Positions 34,376 through 43,011 of a stretch of DNA of 64,000 nt are shown here, piece after piece; positions within the stretch are counted from its first letter, which is position 1, and the number at the start of each line of letters is the position of its first letter. The translations under genes were made by a program, and so were the position numbers. The stretch is from the NCBI RefSeq assembly GCF_001975665.1, contig NZ_CP019419.1:2711501-2775500 (forward strand), given 5' to 3'. This stretch comes from Polaribacter reichenbachii. Lineage in GTDB: Bacteria > Bacteroidota > Bacteroidia > Flavobacteriales > Flavobacteriaceae. The notes beneath the pieces are model-generated. The model was not told the origin of the DNA. It saw only the letters and a list, made by a program, of their open reading frames with translations, and ran no database searches.

Positions 34376-34948
34376 TTATTGTTTAGTAGGAATCCATTTA
34401 ATTTCCTCTACTGCTAAGTCTTGAGACAATTTTCGTGCCAATACAAAAAGGTAGTCAGAAAGTCGGTTTAAGTATTTTAAGATGTCATTATTAATGTTTT
34501 CTTGGTCATTTAATTCTACAGAAAGGCGTTCTGCGCGTCTGCAAACACATCTGGCAACGTGACAGAATGACACTGCTTGATGACCTCCAGGTAGAATAAA
34601 ATGTGTCATTTGAGGAAGTACAGCATCCATTTTATCAATTTCATTTTCTAAAAACTCAATAGAATTTTCATCAACTTTAGGAATATTTAAACGCTCTTTG
34701 CCAGATTTTAATGTTTCTTTTTCTGGCGGAGTTGCTAACATTGCACCTAAAGTAAATAACTCATTTTGTATTTTTAGCAAAGAATTTTTAATTTTATCAC
34801 TAATTTCTTGATCCTTTATTAATCCAATATAAGAGTTTAATTCATCTACAGTACCATAACTTTCTATGCGTAAATTGTATTTTTTTACTCTAGAACCTCC
34901 AAAAAGAGCTGTGGTTCCTGCATCACCAGTTTTTGTATATATTTTCAT
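34376..34948 (-). CDS. Cob(I)alamin adenosyltransferase, PduO type
   Basis: 190 residues. PduO-type ATP:cob(I)alamin adenosyltransferases make adenosylcobalamin. Family motifs seen: MKIYTKTGDAGTTALFGGSR (N-terminal ATP-binding TKxGDxGxT), YGTVDELNSYIGL, FILPGGHQAVSFCHVARCVCRRAER with the conserved CRRAER, and NRLSDYLFVLARKLSQD. No other cobamide genes are next to it, although the FecCD/FecE-type importer at 18-19.9 kb could carry a corrinoid. The downstream end (minus strand) is 170 nt from DUF2795. Confidence 0.94.
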   Translation of the reverse strand: MKIYTKTGDAGTTALFGGSRVKKYNLRIESYGTVDELNSYIGLIKDQEISDKIKNSLLKIQNELFTLGAMLATPPEKETLKSGKERLNIPKVDENSIEFLENEIDKMDAVLPQMTHFILPGGHQAVSFCHVARCVCRRAERLSVELNDQENINNDILKYLNRLSDYLFVLARKLSQDLAVEEIKWIPTKQ

Positions 34949-35007
34949 TAAAAATGAGTTTCGAATTTGAAAAGTGCTAAGTTACAAAGTTTATCCTTGT
35001 ATAATTG

Positions 35008-35499
35008 CTAAACTCTAATTCTAAAATCTTCTTTTGCCTGTTCTTTTCTAAAGAATAATAATCCAAAATAAAACAAATTAATACTTACAGTTAAATTATT
35101 TTTTTTAATGATGTTCTGCCATTCTTGTTCTGATTTTTTTGATTGATAAATACCATCAATCAAAATAATATGTTTAGAACTTAACTTTGAAAAGTTTATA
35201 TTTTTAACACTTTCTATGTTGTTGATATATAGTAATTTGTAATTTTCTGGTTTTTCATTAAAACTAGAACTATCAAAAGAAATTTTATCAATTTTAAAAT
35301 AAATTAGAATTTTTGAGAGTAGTTTTTTTTGCTTTTTTGATAGACTTTTAAGTACTGAATATTCTTCAAAATTAATGCTTTTTATTTTTTTTTGATACAA
35401 ACCTTTGGTAACAAAATCGAATACAAAAGGGGAATGAACTCCGTGTTCATCTGTAGATTTTAGTAAAAATTGTAGATAAGAAAAAAGTTGAAAGAACAT
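35008..35499 (-). CDS. Shortened SAM-methyltransferase-like protein lacking the SAM site
   Basis: 163 residues. Both ends match a flavobacterial class I methyltransferase of about 240-270 residues: LQFLLKSTDEHGVHSPFVFD at the N-terminus and, at the C-terminus, HIILIDGIYQSKKSEQEWQN, LTVSINLFYFGLLFFRKEQA and KEDFRIRV. The middle, where homologues carry the ExGxxxG SAM-binding loop and following strands, is missing or reduced to about 50 unrelated-looking residues. The frame is intact, so it is either a relic under way to loss or a repurposed non-catalytic protein. This is judged from remembered homologues, not an alignment. Confidence 0.6.
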   Translation of the reverse strand: MFFQLFSYLQFLLKSTDEHGVHSPFVFDFVTKGLYQKKIKSINFEEYSVLKSLSKKQKKLLSKILIYFKIDKISFDSSSFNEKPENYKLLYINNIESVKNINFSKLSSKHIILIDGIYQSKKSEQEWQNIIKKNNLTVSINLFYFGLLFFRKEQAKEDFRIRV

Positions 35500-35582
35500 T
35501 AAATTTTGTTTTCTTTTTAAGGATAATTAGTTTTTATAAAATGCTTAAATTCGTAAAAACAAACATACATAAATCTATTTTA

Positions 35583-36092
35583 ATGATTCCAGAAAATGAA
35601 TACGCGCCTTATTACAAATCATACATACAATTGATTGAAAGTAATGAAAAATCTTTATTAGATAACTTGAAACATTCTCAATTAGATTTTGAGAATACAT
35701 TAAGAAAAATATCAAAAGAGAAAGGTGATTTTGCTTATGCAGAAGGTAAATGGACTTTGAAGGAGTTGGTGCAACACATTATTGATACAGAACGTGTTTT
35801 TTGTTACAGAGCTTTGTGTTTTGCAAGAAATGATAAAACTGAATTACCAGGTTTTGATGAGAATTTTTTTGTTGATAATTCTAACGTTCAGAATAGAGAT
35901 TTTTATGATATGTTAGACGAAATGAAAGCTTTAAGAATTAGTACAATTCACCTTTTTGAAAGTTTTTCTGATGAAGATTTGTTAAAAATTGGTGTTGGTT
36001 CTGGTAACAAAATGTCTGTGAGAGCTTTAGGGTTTATTTTTTCTGGACATCAAACTCATCATTTAAATATAGTTAAAGAAAGATATTTGTAA
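35583..36092 (+). CDS. DinB family protein
   Basis: 169 residues from ATG 35583 (IPENEYAPYYKSYIQL, the usual family N-terminus; an in-frame ATG 42 nt upstream would add an uncharacteristic tail). DinB proteins are four-helix-bundle metalloproteins; three metal histidines are visible in LVQHIIDTERVFCYRALCFA (about 69) and FIFSGHQTHHLNIVKERYL at the C-terminus. Members include thiol-dependent transferases, but most have no assigned reaction. A small acidic gene follows after 23 nt. Confidence 0.88.
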   Translation: MIPENEYAPYYKSYIQLIESNEKSLLDNLKHSQLDFENTLRKISKEKGDFAYAEGKWTLKELVQHIIDTERVFCYRALCFARNDKTELPGFDENFFVDNSNVQNRDFYDMLDEMKALRISTIHLFESFSDEDLLKIGVGSGNKMSVRALGFIFSGHQTHHLNIVKERYL

Positions 36093-36115
36093 GTTTGCAG
36101 AAATAATTTGATATA

Positions 36116-36340
36116 ATGACTTTACCAAAATTTTTATTGGCCGATAATAGTGAGTTTCCTGAAGATATTTTTGTTTTACATACAGAATTTCCTCGTTTTA
36201 TGATTAATCTTAAAGATGATGAAATAGAATGGTTCGAAGATTTAACAGGAGAAAACGAAGAAGATATTGCTACAGAATTAGCAGATTTAATGGATAAAGC
36301 TGGTGAGTTTTACGATGCTGAAATGAAGTTATACGAATAA
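36116..36340 (+). CDS. Small acidic conserved hypothetical protein
   Basis: 74 residues, very acidic in the C-terminal half (DDEIEWFEDLTGENEEDIAT). It looks like a short cytosolic protein conserved in flavobacteria, always without known domain. It is 23 nt after the DinB gene and probably cotranscribed; the stop is directly followed by the shared hairpin at 36347. Confidence 0.75.
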   Translation: MTLPKFLLADNSEFPEDIFVLHTEFPRFMINLKDDEIEWFEDLTGENEEDIATELADLMDKAGEFYDAEMKLYE

Positions 36341-36346
36341 AAAAAA

Positions 36347-36379
36347 TGCCTAAATTAGTATTTAAACTAATATTAGGCA
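36347..36379. terminator. Hairpin between convergent genes
   Basis: TGCCTAAATTAGT pairs with ACTAATATTAGGCA (one bulge). The minus strand has a T run after it, so it mainly ends the 36407-36760 gene; it also lies directly after the plus-strand gene. Confidence 0.7.
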
Positions 36380-36406
36380 CCAACTAACCAACCAGTTGTT
36401 TATTTT

Positions 36407-36760
36407 TTAAGCTTTTAATTTTACAGGTATTCTGTAAATCTCACCTTTTTTTGTTCCTTTTACTTTTACTTTTTTGTAGTTTAATTTTGTTTTTACAAAA
36501 GAACTAAATTCAGATACTTCAGAGTCTACAGAAACAATTACAACTTCATTGTCGTTGTTAATCATAAAAGAGATTCTTGCAGATGTAGTGTCTTCTAATT
36601 CTAACTGAATTTCATTTCCTAACATAGAAACAATTTCTGTTCTTAATTTGCTAGATACTTTTGCTTTTTCTGTTTCATTTTTTTTCTCTGTTGCAGTTGC
36701 AGAAAAAGTGGTTGCTAAAGTAATTGCAATAATGGCGATAATAGATTTTAAATTTTTCAT
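36407..36760 (-). CDS. Small secreted protein, function unknown
   Basis: 117 residues with a Sec signal peptide (MKNLKSIIAIIAITLATTFSATA). The mature 95 residues have alternating beta pattern (ISFMINNDNEVVIVSVDSEV, then FVKTKLNYKKVKVKGTKKGE, YRIPVKLKA), a layout like the TonB C-terminal fold seen in many small bacteroidotal periplasmic proteins. No cysteine for lipidation. Function unknown. Upstream spacer of 187 bp has no further gene. Confidence 0.7.
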   Translation of the reverse strand: MKNLKSIIAIIAITLATTFSATATEKKNETEKAKVSSKLRTEIVSMLGNEIQLELEDTTSARISFMINNDNEVVIVSVDSEVSEFSSFVKTKLNYKKVKVKGTKKGEIYRIPVKLKA

Positions 36761-36947
36761 TTTATTTGAGTGTGTTAAGTTAAACGATACATAGAAAAGA
36801 CGCCCAATCTTTAAAAACGTTTCACTAAAAAAATGACTTTAATAATTTCTTAACATATTTTGATTGTTCTTAACAATTTTTAACTATAATATTAAGAATT
36901 CTTTCGAATCGATATAAGAATTGAAGTATATTGTTTTAAAAACAAAC

Positions 36948-37673
36948 CTATTTATATTTCCAGATTTTCTTAATTTTATTTTTATCTCTCGTAATTTTTG
37001 TACCTAATAAACCTTCCCAAAGAAATAAATCTGATATTTTTTCAATTTTACTGGTAGGCACTTGAAACGTTTCTAAATCTTCATCTGTGGCTTTATTTGG
37101 TATTATAAAAGACCAAATATGCAAAGTGCCTCTATGATTTTCTGTAAGAATAGATTTAAAGTAGGAGTGAGGTATAGGTAAAGTTACACCTTCGTCTTTT
37201 TTGGAATCAATTACTTTAACTTCTGTATCAAATAAAAATAGAGGACCAGAAATTACATAAGTTTCTAAAATATTTTTTTGACCATCTAAAACTCGTACTG
37301 CATTTTCTAAACGTTTCCAAACACCTTTGTTAAAAGATGGTACTTGAGGCGTCATGTTAGATAATAGAAAAGTTTCGCTATTTTGAATCTGAGTTTCAAA
37401 TTGATTTGCACTTGCTACTAAATGACCTCTGTTAAAACCAGAATTTAAATAGTCTGCTAAATCTGCTCTAAACATTTCTGGAATTCTGTAATCGGGTCTA
37501 AAATTATCTATTCTTTCAATGTCAGTTCTGTCTTTATCTATAATTTCTAAAGCCCATTTTGCTTGTCTAAAATAATAGGAGTAACCTAAAACATAATGAC
37601 GATTAAAAAGAATTTGATCTGCAGCTGGTACTCCATATCTGGTTTCACGTTTTAAATTAGATTGTGTAATCAT
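36948..37673 (-). CDS. DNA/RNA non-specific endonuclease (NUC1 family)
   Basis: 241 residues. The beta-beta-alpha-metal nuclease core is recognised from YLNSGFNRGHLVASANQ (about residue 78), where the catalytic His follows RGH, and from SNMTPQVPSFNKGVWKRLEN (metal Asn in NKGVW). The canonical DRGH reads NRGH here. The C-terminal beta strands match the family (TYVISGPLFL; HIWSFIIPN). No signal peptide is visible, unlike most secreted family members, so it may be cytosolic or exported by another route. No immunity-like gene is adjacent. Confidence 0.85.
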   Translation of the reverse strand: MITQSNLKRETRYGVPAADQILFNRHYVLGYSYYFRQAKWALEIIDKDRTDIERIDNFRPDYRIPEMFRADLADYLNSGFNRGHLVASANQFETQIQNSETFLLSNMTPQVPSFNKGVWKRLENAVRVLDGQKNILETYVISGPLFLFDTEVKVIDSKKDEGVTLPIPHSYFKSILTENHRGTLHIWSFIIPNKATDEDLETFQVPTSKIEKISDLFLWEGLLGTKITRDKNKIKKIWKYK

Positions 37674-37744
37674 CGCTAAAGTTTTAGTAATTAGTTAGAT
37701 GTACAATATAATTTTAAAAAACGGAACTTAAAACAGGAAAAACC

Positions 37745-39952
37745 TTATTTCTTTGCTTTTTCTACCAACTCTAATTTTTCTAATGAAGTTTTTGTTGTGA
37801 AAATTCCGTAATTGATGGTTACACTTTTCTTGTCAATCTTGTCAATTGTACCCACAGAATTAGAATCTATAATTCTAACTCTATCATTTACTTTATAAAT
37901 GTATTTAGATTTTTCTTTGGCAATTTTAGCCGCTTCAATCTTTTTTTCTTTTCTAACTTCTACTACCTTTTCTAAAACCTCTTTTTCTACTTTTTTAATA
38001 GTTTCTTGCACTTGTTTTGCAACCACTTTTGCTTTTTGTTTTTGCGCTTTTGTTTTAGGTTTTATAGGATTTTTCTTTACGTGCCTTACTTTTTCGTCTG
38101 CAACCCATTTGTTAAAATTAGCATTTAACTCCTTTTTGTTGTTGGTCTGAAAGTATTTATTCAACAACTCATTCGTCTTTCTACCTAAAGAAAGCATTTT
38201 CTGATTTTGATCGTACAATTCTTGGAAACCTGATAATTTATCTTGAATTCGTTGTTCTTTTTCTTGTAAACTATCTAAATGTTCTTGCCCTTTAGATTTT
38301 TGTCTTTCTAAATTATCAGAATTTTTTTGAAGTCTATTTCTTTCTTTTTGCAGTTTAGATATGGTTTTGTCTAAACGTACTTTTTCAGTTTCTACTCTTT
38401 TTTTAGCTTTATTGATTAAACTAAATGGAATTCCGTTTTTTTGAGCAACTTCAAAAGTAAAAGAGCTACCTGCTTGCCCAATAAATAAACGATATAAAGG
38501 TTCTAAAGTGCGTTCATCAAATTGCATATTTGCATTGGTAACATTTTCTAATTCATTGGCTAAAACTTTTAAATTAGAATAGTGGGTAGTTATAATTCCG
38601 AATGCTTTTTTATGATAAAATTCTTCTAAGAAAATTTCAGCTAAAGCTCCACCTAATTCTGGGTCTGAACCTGTACCAAATTCATCAATTAAAAATAAAG
38701 TATTCTCATTACACTTACGTAAAAAATAACGCATATTTTTAAGGCGATAACTATAAGTACTTAATTGGTTTTCAATAGATTGGTTATCTCCAATATCCGT
38801 TAGAATTGTGTCAAAAATATAAGTTTCACTACGTTCATCTACAGGAATTAATATTCCACTTTGCACCATAATTTGCAACAAACCAATGGTTTTTAAGGTG
38901 ATACTTTTTCCACCTGCATTTGGTCCTGAGATTACTATAATTTGTTGCTTTTCATCTAATTTAATAGTTTGTGCAACCGTTTTTATTTCTTGTTCTTTAT
39001 TCTTTTTCCATAAAACAGGATGATAGGCATTTTTAAAAAATATCTTTTTATTATTCGATATTTTTGGAAGAATTGCATCCATTTCTAGTGCATATTTTGC
39101 CTTTGCACCAACTGTATCTGTGTGAATTAAAAATTGAATATATTCATTTAATAAAGCAACACAAGGACGAATTGTGGTGGCTAAAGCACGCAATATTTTT
39201 ACAACTTCTTGTTTTTCTTCGTACACTAAATTCTGATATTCTCTGCTATAAGAAAGTGTTGCTTGTGGTGCAATATAAACGATATTACCAGATTTAGAAG
39301 AACCTAATAAACTACCAGGAACTTTTCTTCTGTGCATTGCAGAAACGGCCAAAACCCTTTGATTGTCTACAATTGTTTCTTTAATATCATCTAAATAACC
39401 AGCAGCAATTGCTTTAGATAATGCTGATGAAAAACTTGCGCCAATTTTACCACGAACATTATTAATATCTCTTCTAATTTGTTTTAAAGAAGCTGATGCA
39501 TTGTTTTTAACTTCTCCAGAAATATCTATAATTTTCTTTATTTCATCGTCTACAAAAGTGGTGAATTCTATTTCTTGAGAAAGCGCATAAAAAGTAGGGA
39601 ACTGAATTTGAAATTTCTTAAAAAACTTAATTAATTCATTTACAGTAAGTGAAGTTGTGGCTATTTTTAAAAATGCATCAGTTTCTATAAAGCTATTTTC
39701 TATAGCCAAACGTTTTACATTTTCTATAATATTATCAAATCCGTGATTAGGAACTCTGTTTTCACTTTCAAAAGAAGATAAATATTCATCTACTAAATGC
39801 AGTTCTTTAAACAGTTCTTTACGCTGCTGAATTGGTTTAGTTTCAAAGATTTTTTCTTTACCTAAACTAGAAATGCAAAATTCTGAAATGTGTTGTAAAA
39901 CCGTAGAAAATTCTAAATCTTGAAGTGTTTTCTCTGAAATGTTCGTTCTCAA
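37745..39952 (-). CDS. mutS2: MutS2-family DNA-binding ATPase without Smr domain
   Basis: About 735 residues from TTG 39952, where the sequence NISEKTLQDLEFSTVLQHIS matches the family N-terminus; the frame is open further to a TTG at 40003. MutS core and clamp region is followed by the ATPase: VISGPNAGGKSITLKTIGL (Walker A), LFLIDEFGTGSDPELGGALA (Walker B) and TTHYSNLK. A long coiled coil (about 500-690, rich in Lys/Gln/Glu) and a short KOW/SH3-like end (VNDRVRIIDSNSVGTIDKID) follow. The C-terminal Smr nuclease domain of Bacillus MutS2 is absent. MutS2 proteins act on recombination intermediates or collided ribosomes, not mismatches. Confidence 0.9.
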   Translation of the reverse strand: MRTNISEKTLQDLEFSTVLQHISEFCISSLGKEKIFETKPIQQRKELFKELHLVDEYLSSFESENRVPNHGFDNIIENVKRLAIENSFIETDAFLKIATTSLTVNELIKFFKKFQIQFPTFYALSQEIEFTTFVDDEIKKIIDISGEVKNNASASLKQIRRDINNVRGKIGASFSSALSKAIAAGYLDDIKETIVDNQRVLAVSAMHRRKVPGSLLGSSKSGNIVYIAPQATLSYSREYQNLVYEEKQEVVKILRALATTIRPCVALLNEYIQFLIHTDTVGAKAKYALEMDAILPKISNNKKIFFKNAYHPVLWKKNKEQEIKTVAQTIKLDEKQQIIVISGPNAGGKSITLKTIGLLQIMVQSGILIPVDERSETYIFDTILTDIGDNQSIENQLSTYSYRLKNMRYFLRKCNENTLFLIDEFGTGSDPELGGALAEIFLEEFYHKKAFGIITTHYSNLKVLANELENVTNANMQFDERTLEPLYRLFIGQAGSSFTFEVAQKNGIPFSLINKAKKRVETEKVRLDKTISKLQKERNRLQKNSDNLERQKSKGQEHLDSLQEKEQRIQDKLSGFQELYDQNQKMLSLGRKTNELLNKYFQTNNKKELNANFNKWVADEKVRHVKKNPIKPKTKAQKQKAKVVAKQVQETIKKVEKEVLEKVVEVRKEKKIEAAKIAKEKSKYIYKVNDRVRIIDSNSVGTIDKIDKKSVTINYGIFTTKTSLEKLELVEKAKK

Positions 39953-40014
39953 TATTGTATTTTTGAATTCTTTTTTGAGTGATTTTATCACTAATAACAA
40001 CAAAAATAGGAACT

Positions 40015-40680
40015 ATGGAAGTAAAAATAGCGGATTCTTGGAAAAATATCTTACAACCAGAATTTGATAAACCTTATTTTAAAGAATTAACAGATTTTGT
40101 AAAATCGGAATATGAAAATTATATTTGTTATCCGAAGGCAAAAGACATTTTTGCAGCTTTTGATTTTTGTTCTTTAAACAATTTAAAAGTGGTTATTATT
40201 GGTCAAGATCCTTATCACGGACCCAGTCAAGCAAATGGATTGTGTTTTTCTGTTAAAGATGCTATAAAACATCCACCTTCTTTAGTTAATATTTTTAAAG
40301 AAATTTCTTCGGATTTGAATCAGGAATATCCACAAAGTGGGAATTTAGAAAAATGGGCAAAGCAAGGAGTTTTGTTACTCAATGCAACTTTAACTGTTAG
40401 AGCACACGAAGCTGGTAGTCATCAAAAAAAAGGATGGGAAACTTTTACAGATTGTGTTATCAAACAAATATCCGAAGAAAAAGAAAACATTATTTTTTTA
40501 CTTTGGGGAGGTTTTGCCAAGAAAAAAGTGAAATTAATTAACAAAAAGAAACATCATATTTTAGAATCTGGGCATCCATCACCTTTAAGTGCCAATAGAG
40601 GTTATTGGTTTAATAATAAACATTTTTCTAAAACAAACGAAATTTTACAAAGTATGAATAAGCCTAAAATACAATGGTAG
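40015..40680 (+). CDS. ung: Uracil-DNA glycosylase, family 1
   Basis: 222 residues from ATG 40015. Ung removes uracil from DNA. The water-activating loop is VVIIGQDPYHGPSQANGLCF (catalytic Asp), the uracil-binding segment is LLLNATLTVRAHEAGSHQKK, and the DNA-intercalating loop is SGHPSPLSANRG. The in-frame TTG upstream at 39979 would add a non-family leader, so the ATG is preferred. Divergent from mutS2 (about 60 nt apart). Its 3' end overlaps the convergent glycosyltransferase gene by 17 nt. Confidence 0.97.
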   Translation: MEVKIADSWKNILQPEFDKPYFKELTDFVKSEYENYICYPKAKDIFAAFDFCSLNNLKVVIIGQDPYHGPSQANGLCFSVKDAIKHPPSLVNIFKEISSDLNQEYPQSGNLEKWAKQGVLLLNATLTVRAHEAGSHQKKGWETFTDCVIKQISEEKENIIFLLWGGFAKKKVKLINKKKHHILESGHPSPLSANRGYWFNNKHFSKTNEILQSMNKPKIQW

Positions 40681-41677
40681 ATAATAGTGTTTCGTTGTAA
40701 TATGGCAATAAAATAGCTTCAATTAGATCTTCTGTGGTATCTTCATAATCTACATCAATAAGATTATCTGCCTGAATCCATTTTGCAATTTTTGTAATTC
40801 TTTTTTTGCTTAATTTCTTTAAAACAGGTACGCCCATTTCTTTTAAAGCTAATGCATTGCATTTTTGTTCATATTGGTTTTTCATTGGTATTACCATCAG
40901 CTTTTTTCTTAAAAATAAAGCTTCAGAAGGAGTTTCAAAACCTGCTCCACAAAGTACACCACTAGATGAAGCCATACTTTTTATAAAATCGAATTCGTTT
41001 ACAGGGTAAATAGTTATGTTTTTTCTAAATATTAAACTTGTAGTTTCTTTAGAAAAAATATGCCATTTTACAATTGGTATTTGAGACAATACTTTTACTA
41101 TTTTATTATGATTATAAGATGGTAAGTATACTGTAAAATGCCCTTTATTTGTAATTTTTCTGTTACGAATCTTTTTTCTGATTATTGGTGTAAATGTAGT
41201 AGTACTATAGGTTTTAAAATGAAAACCAAATTTTGAATTTGCAGGTGCGTAATATTTTAAAATTAGTTTTTCTAAAAAATGCTTACTGTATTTTGGTGCA
41301 GCTTTATCTGACACTGCATTTTGATGACTTAAAGAAACAATGTTTACATTATTTATTTTAGCAGCCCAAGCAGAAACTGGCTCAAAATCATTTAAAACTA
41401 AATCATATTTTTTAACAGGTAATGCTTTAATTTCTTTAAAAAATCGAGATAGATTCATTTTTTTATAACTAGCTAAAAAATCAATACCTCCTTTTTTACC
41501 AAAGGTGTAATTTAATCCGTGTATTTTATATTTAATTTCATAACCTAATTCTAAGTCATTTTCGTTGCCACTTACTAAAATATCTAGATCGCCTTTTTCT
41601 TGTAGAATAGGAATAATTTCTTTGGCTCTAGTTATATGCCCATTTCCTGTACCTTGTATTGCATATAGTATTTTCAT
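40664..41677 (-). CDS. GT-B fold glycosyltransferase
   Basis: 337 residues. Starts MKILYAIQGTGNGHITRAKE, a G-G-H-x-x-R-A loop as in MurG/MGDG-synthase-like GT-B enzymes. The C-terminal domain has SSSGVLCGAGFETPSEALFL and PMKNQYEQKCNALALKEMGV, matching the nucleotide-sugar binding region of GT1/GT28-like proteins. Likely a peripheral membrane enzyme that adds a sugar to a lipid or envelope precursor (inference). It follows the LpxH-like gene by 9 nt on the same strand, suggesting a shared envelope-lipid task. Convergent overlap with ung. Confidence 0.85.
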   Translation of the reverse strand: MKILYAIQGTGNGHITRAKEIIPILQEKGDLDILVSGNENDLELGYEIKYKIHGLNYTFGKKGGIDFLASYKKMNLSRFFKEIKALPVKKYDLVLNDFEPVSAWAAKINNVNIVSLSHQNAVSDKAAPKYSKHFLEKLILKYYAPANSKFGFHFKTYSTTTFTPIIRKKIRNRKITNKGHFTVYLPSYNHNKIVKVLSQIPIVKWHIFSKETTSLIFRKNITIYPVNEFDFIKSMASSSGVLCGAGFETPSEALFLRKKLMVIPMKNQYEQKCNALALKEMGVPVLKKLSKKRITKIAKWIQADNLIDVDYEDTTEDLIEAILLPYYNETLLSTIVF

Positions 41678-41686
41678 AGAAATAAT

Positions 41687-42556
41687 TTATGTATTTGTTA
41701 TATCGAACTCTTTTAACAATTCATTAAATAGAATAGTATGTTCTTTTTCTTTGTCTTTTTTCTTTCCCTTTTTTGTGTCTTTAAACTCAAAGCTTTTAGC
41801 AACTTCATCTTTAGCATATTCGTATAAAGACCATTCTTTTTTATTGTATTCGAGAGCAGTTAAATTCTCTATCCAATCTCCAGAGTTTAAATAAAGAGTT
41901 TCTCCTTTTTGATTTTTTATTTTTCTGATTTCTGGTTGATGAATATGGCCACAAATCACATAATCGTAATTATTATCAATAGCAATATCAGAAGCAGTTT
42001 TCTCGAAATCATTAATAAATTTTACAGCGCTTTTTACACTGTTTTTTATTTTTTTTGAGAGCGATAATTTTCCATAACCAAAAAGCTGACTAACCCAATT
42101 TATAAAAGTGTTTAAAACTATTAGTAAATCGTATCCTTTACCGCCTAATTTTGCCAACCATTTAGAGTGTTTCATTGTAACATCAAAAACATCACCGTGA
42201 AAAATCCAAGCTTTTTTACCATCCAGATTTAGAATAATTTTATTTAAAATCTTGAAATTACCTAGTTGAAAGCCTCTAAATTTTCTAAGCATTTCATCGT
42301 GATTTCCAGTAATGTAATAGACCTTAGTTTCTTTTGATAGTAGAGATGTGATATGTTTAATCACATTCATATGCGATTTAGGAAAAAATCGTTTTTTAAA
42401 CTGCCATATGTCTATAATATCTCCGTTAAGAATTAGTGTTTCTGCTTGAATGGTTTTTAAATAATTCAGTACTTCTTTTGCTCGGCAACCATAAGTGCCT
42501 AGATGAATATCAGAAATTACAACTAATTCTACCTTACGCTTTTTAGTTTTTTTCAT
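41687..42556 (-). CDS. LpxH-like metallophosphoesterase (UDP-2,3-diacylglucosamine diphosphatase family)
   Basis: 289 residues. Calcineurin-type motifs in order: VVISDIHLGTYG (D-x-H), LILNGDIIDIWQ (GD), YITGNHDEMLRKF (GNHD), IFHGDVFD (H) and VICGHIHQPEI (GHxH). The conserved spacing and the WL..GG..YD and K..F..FE stretches are like LpxH/YbbF-type hydrolases of lipid A synthesis. Whether it cleaves UDP-diacylglucosamine or another nucleotide lipid is not shown by sequence. A very basic C-terminal tail (FKDTKKGKKKDKEKEHTILF) follows. Operon with the glycosyltransferase. Confidence 0.88.
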   Translation of the reverse strand: MKKTKKRKVELVVISDIHLGTYGCRAKEVLNYLKTIQAETLILNGDIIDIWQFKKRFFPKSHMNVIKHITSLLSKETKVYYITGNHDEMLRKFRGFQLGNFKILNKIILNLDGKKAWIFHGDVFDVTMKHSKWLAKLGGKGYDLLIVLNTFINWVSQLFGYGKLSLSKKIKNSVKSAVKFINDFEKTASDIAIDNNYDYVICGHIHQPEIRKIKNQKGETLYLNSGDWIENLTALEYNKKEWSLYEYAKDEVAKSFEFKDTKKGKKKDKEKEHTILFNELLKEFDITNT

Positions 42557-42796
42557 TTTAAGAAGTTCGTTAGAGGAACTAGGCCAACTATTTTTAAGAG
42601 ATATAACAAGTTTTTAGCTTGATATTTTTTATACATAGCATCTATTTGCTCTTGGTTTTAACAAATATAGAAGCCTAATGTATTTTTAGCGTAAAATTAA
42701 AATGAATAAAAAGTAAGTTTAATCTTATTAAAAAGTTTGTGAAAAGTTAATAAAACATTAAGAAATAATGTTTTATAGTGATTCTGTAAAAAAAAT

Positions 42797-42824
42797 AAAA
42801 TCCACTTAAAAAAGTGGATTTATT
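42797..42824 (-). terminator. Terminator of the small lipoprotein gene
   Basis: AAAATCCACTT and AAGTGGATTT form a stem of about 10 bp with a short A-rich loop; on the minus strand it is followed by a T run, 29 nt after the lipoprotein stop. Confidence 0.75.
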
Positions 42825-42852
42825 GAATTTGAAATTAAGAAACAAGAAGAGT

Positions 42853-42993
42853 TTAAGTTAAATCTGCTTGCTGTAATGTTGTTTGAGTTGTTGAATTTTG
42901 ATCTGCTAAACCACAAGAGCTTGATGTACTTCTACAAGAAGAAAAACAAATAACTCCTAAAATACAAATTACAATAAATGCTGCTTTTTTCAT
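42853..42993 (-). CDS. Small lipoprotein (46 residues)
   Basis: Begins MKKAAFIVICILGVICFSSC and continues RSTSSSCGLADQNSTTQTTL. It has an ATG start, a signal peptide with a lipobox (FSSC), a short Ser/Thr/Gln-rich mature part with one further cysteine, and its own terminator. It is typical of tiny flavobacterial lipoproteins of unknown role. It lies 18 nt after the binding-protein gene and may be the end of that operon. The remaining sequence between 42557 and 42796 holds no gene. Confidence 0.75.
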   Translation of the reverse strand: MKKAAFIVICILGVICFSSCRSTSSSCGLADQNSTTQTTLQQADLT

Positions 42994-43011
42994 TTTTTTT
43001 CTATTTTCGAT

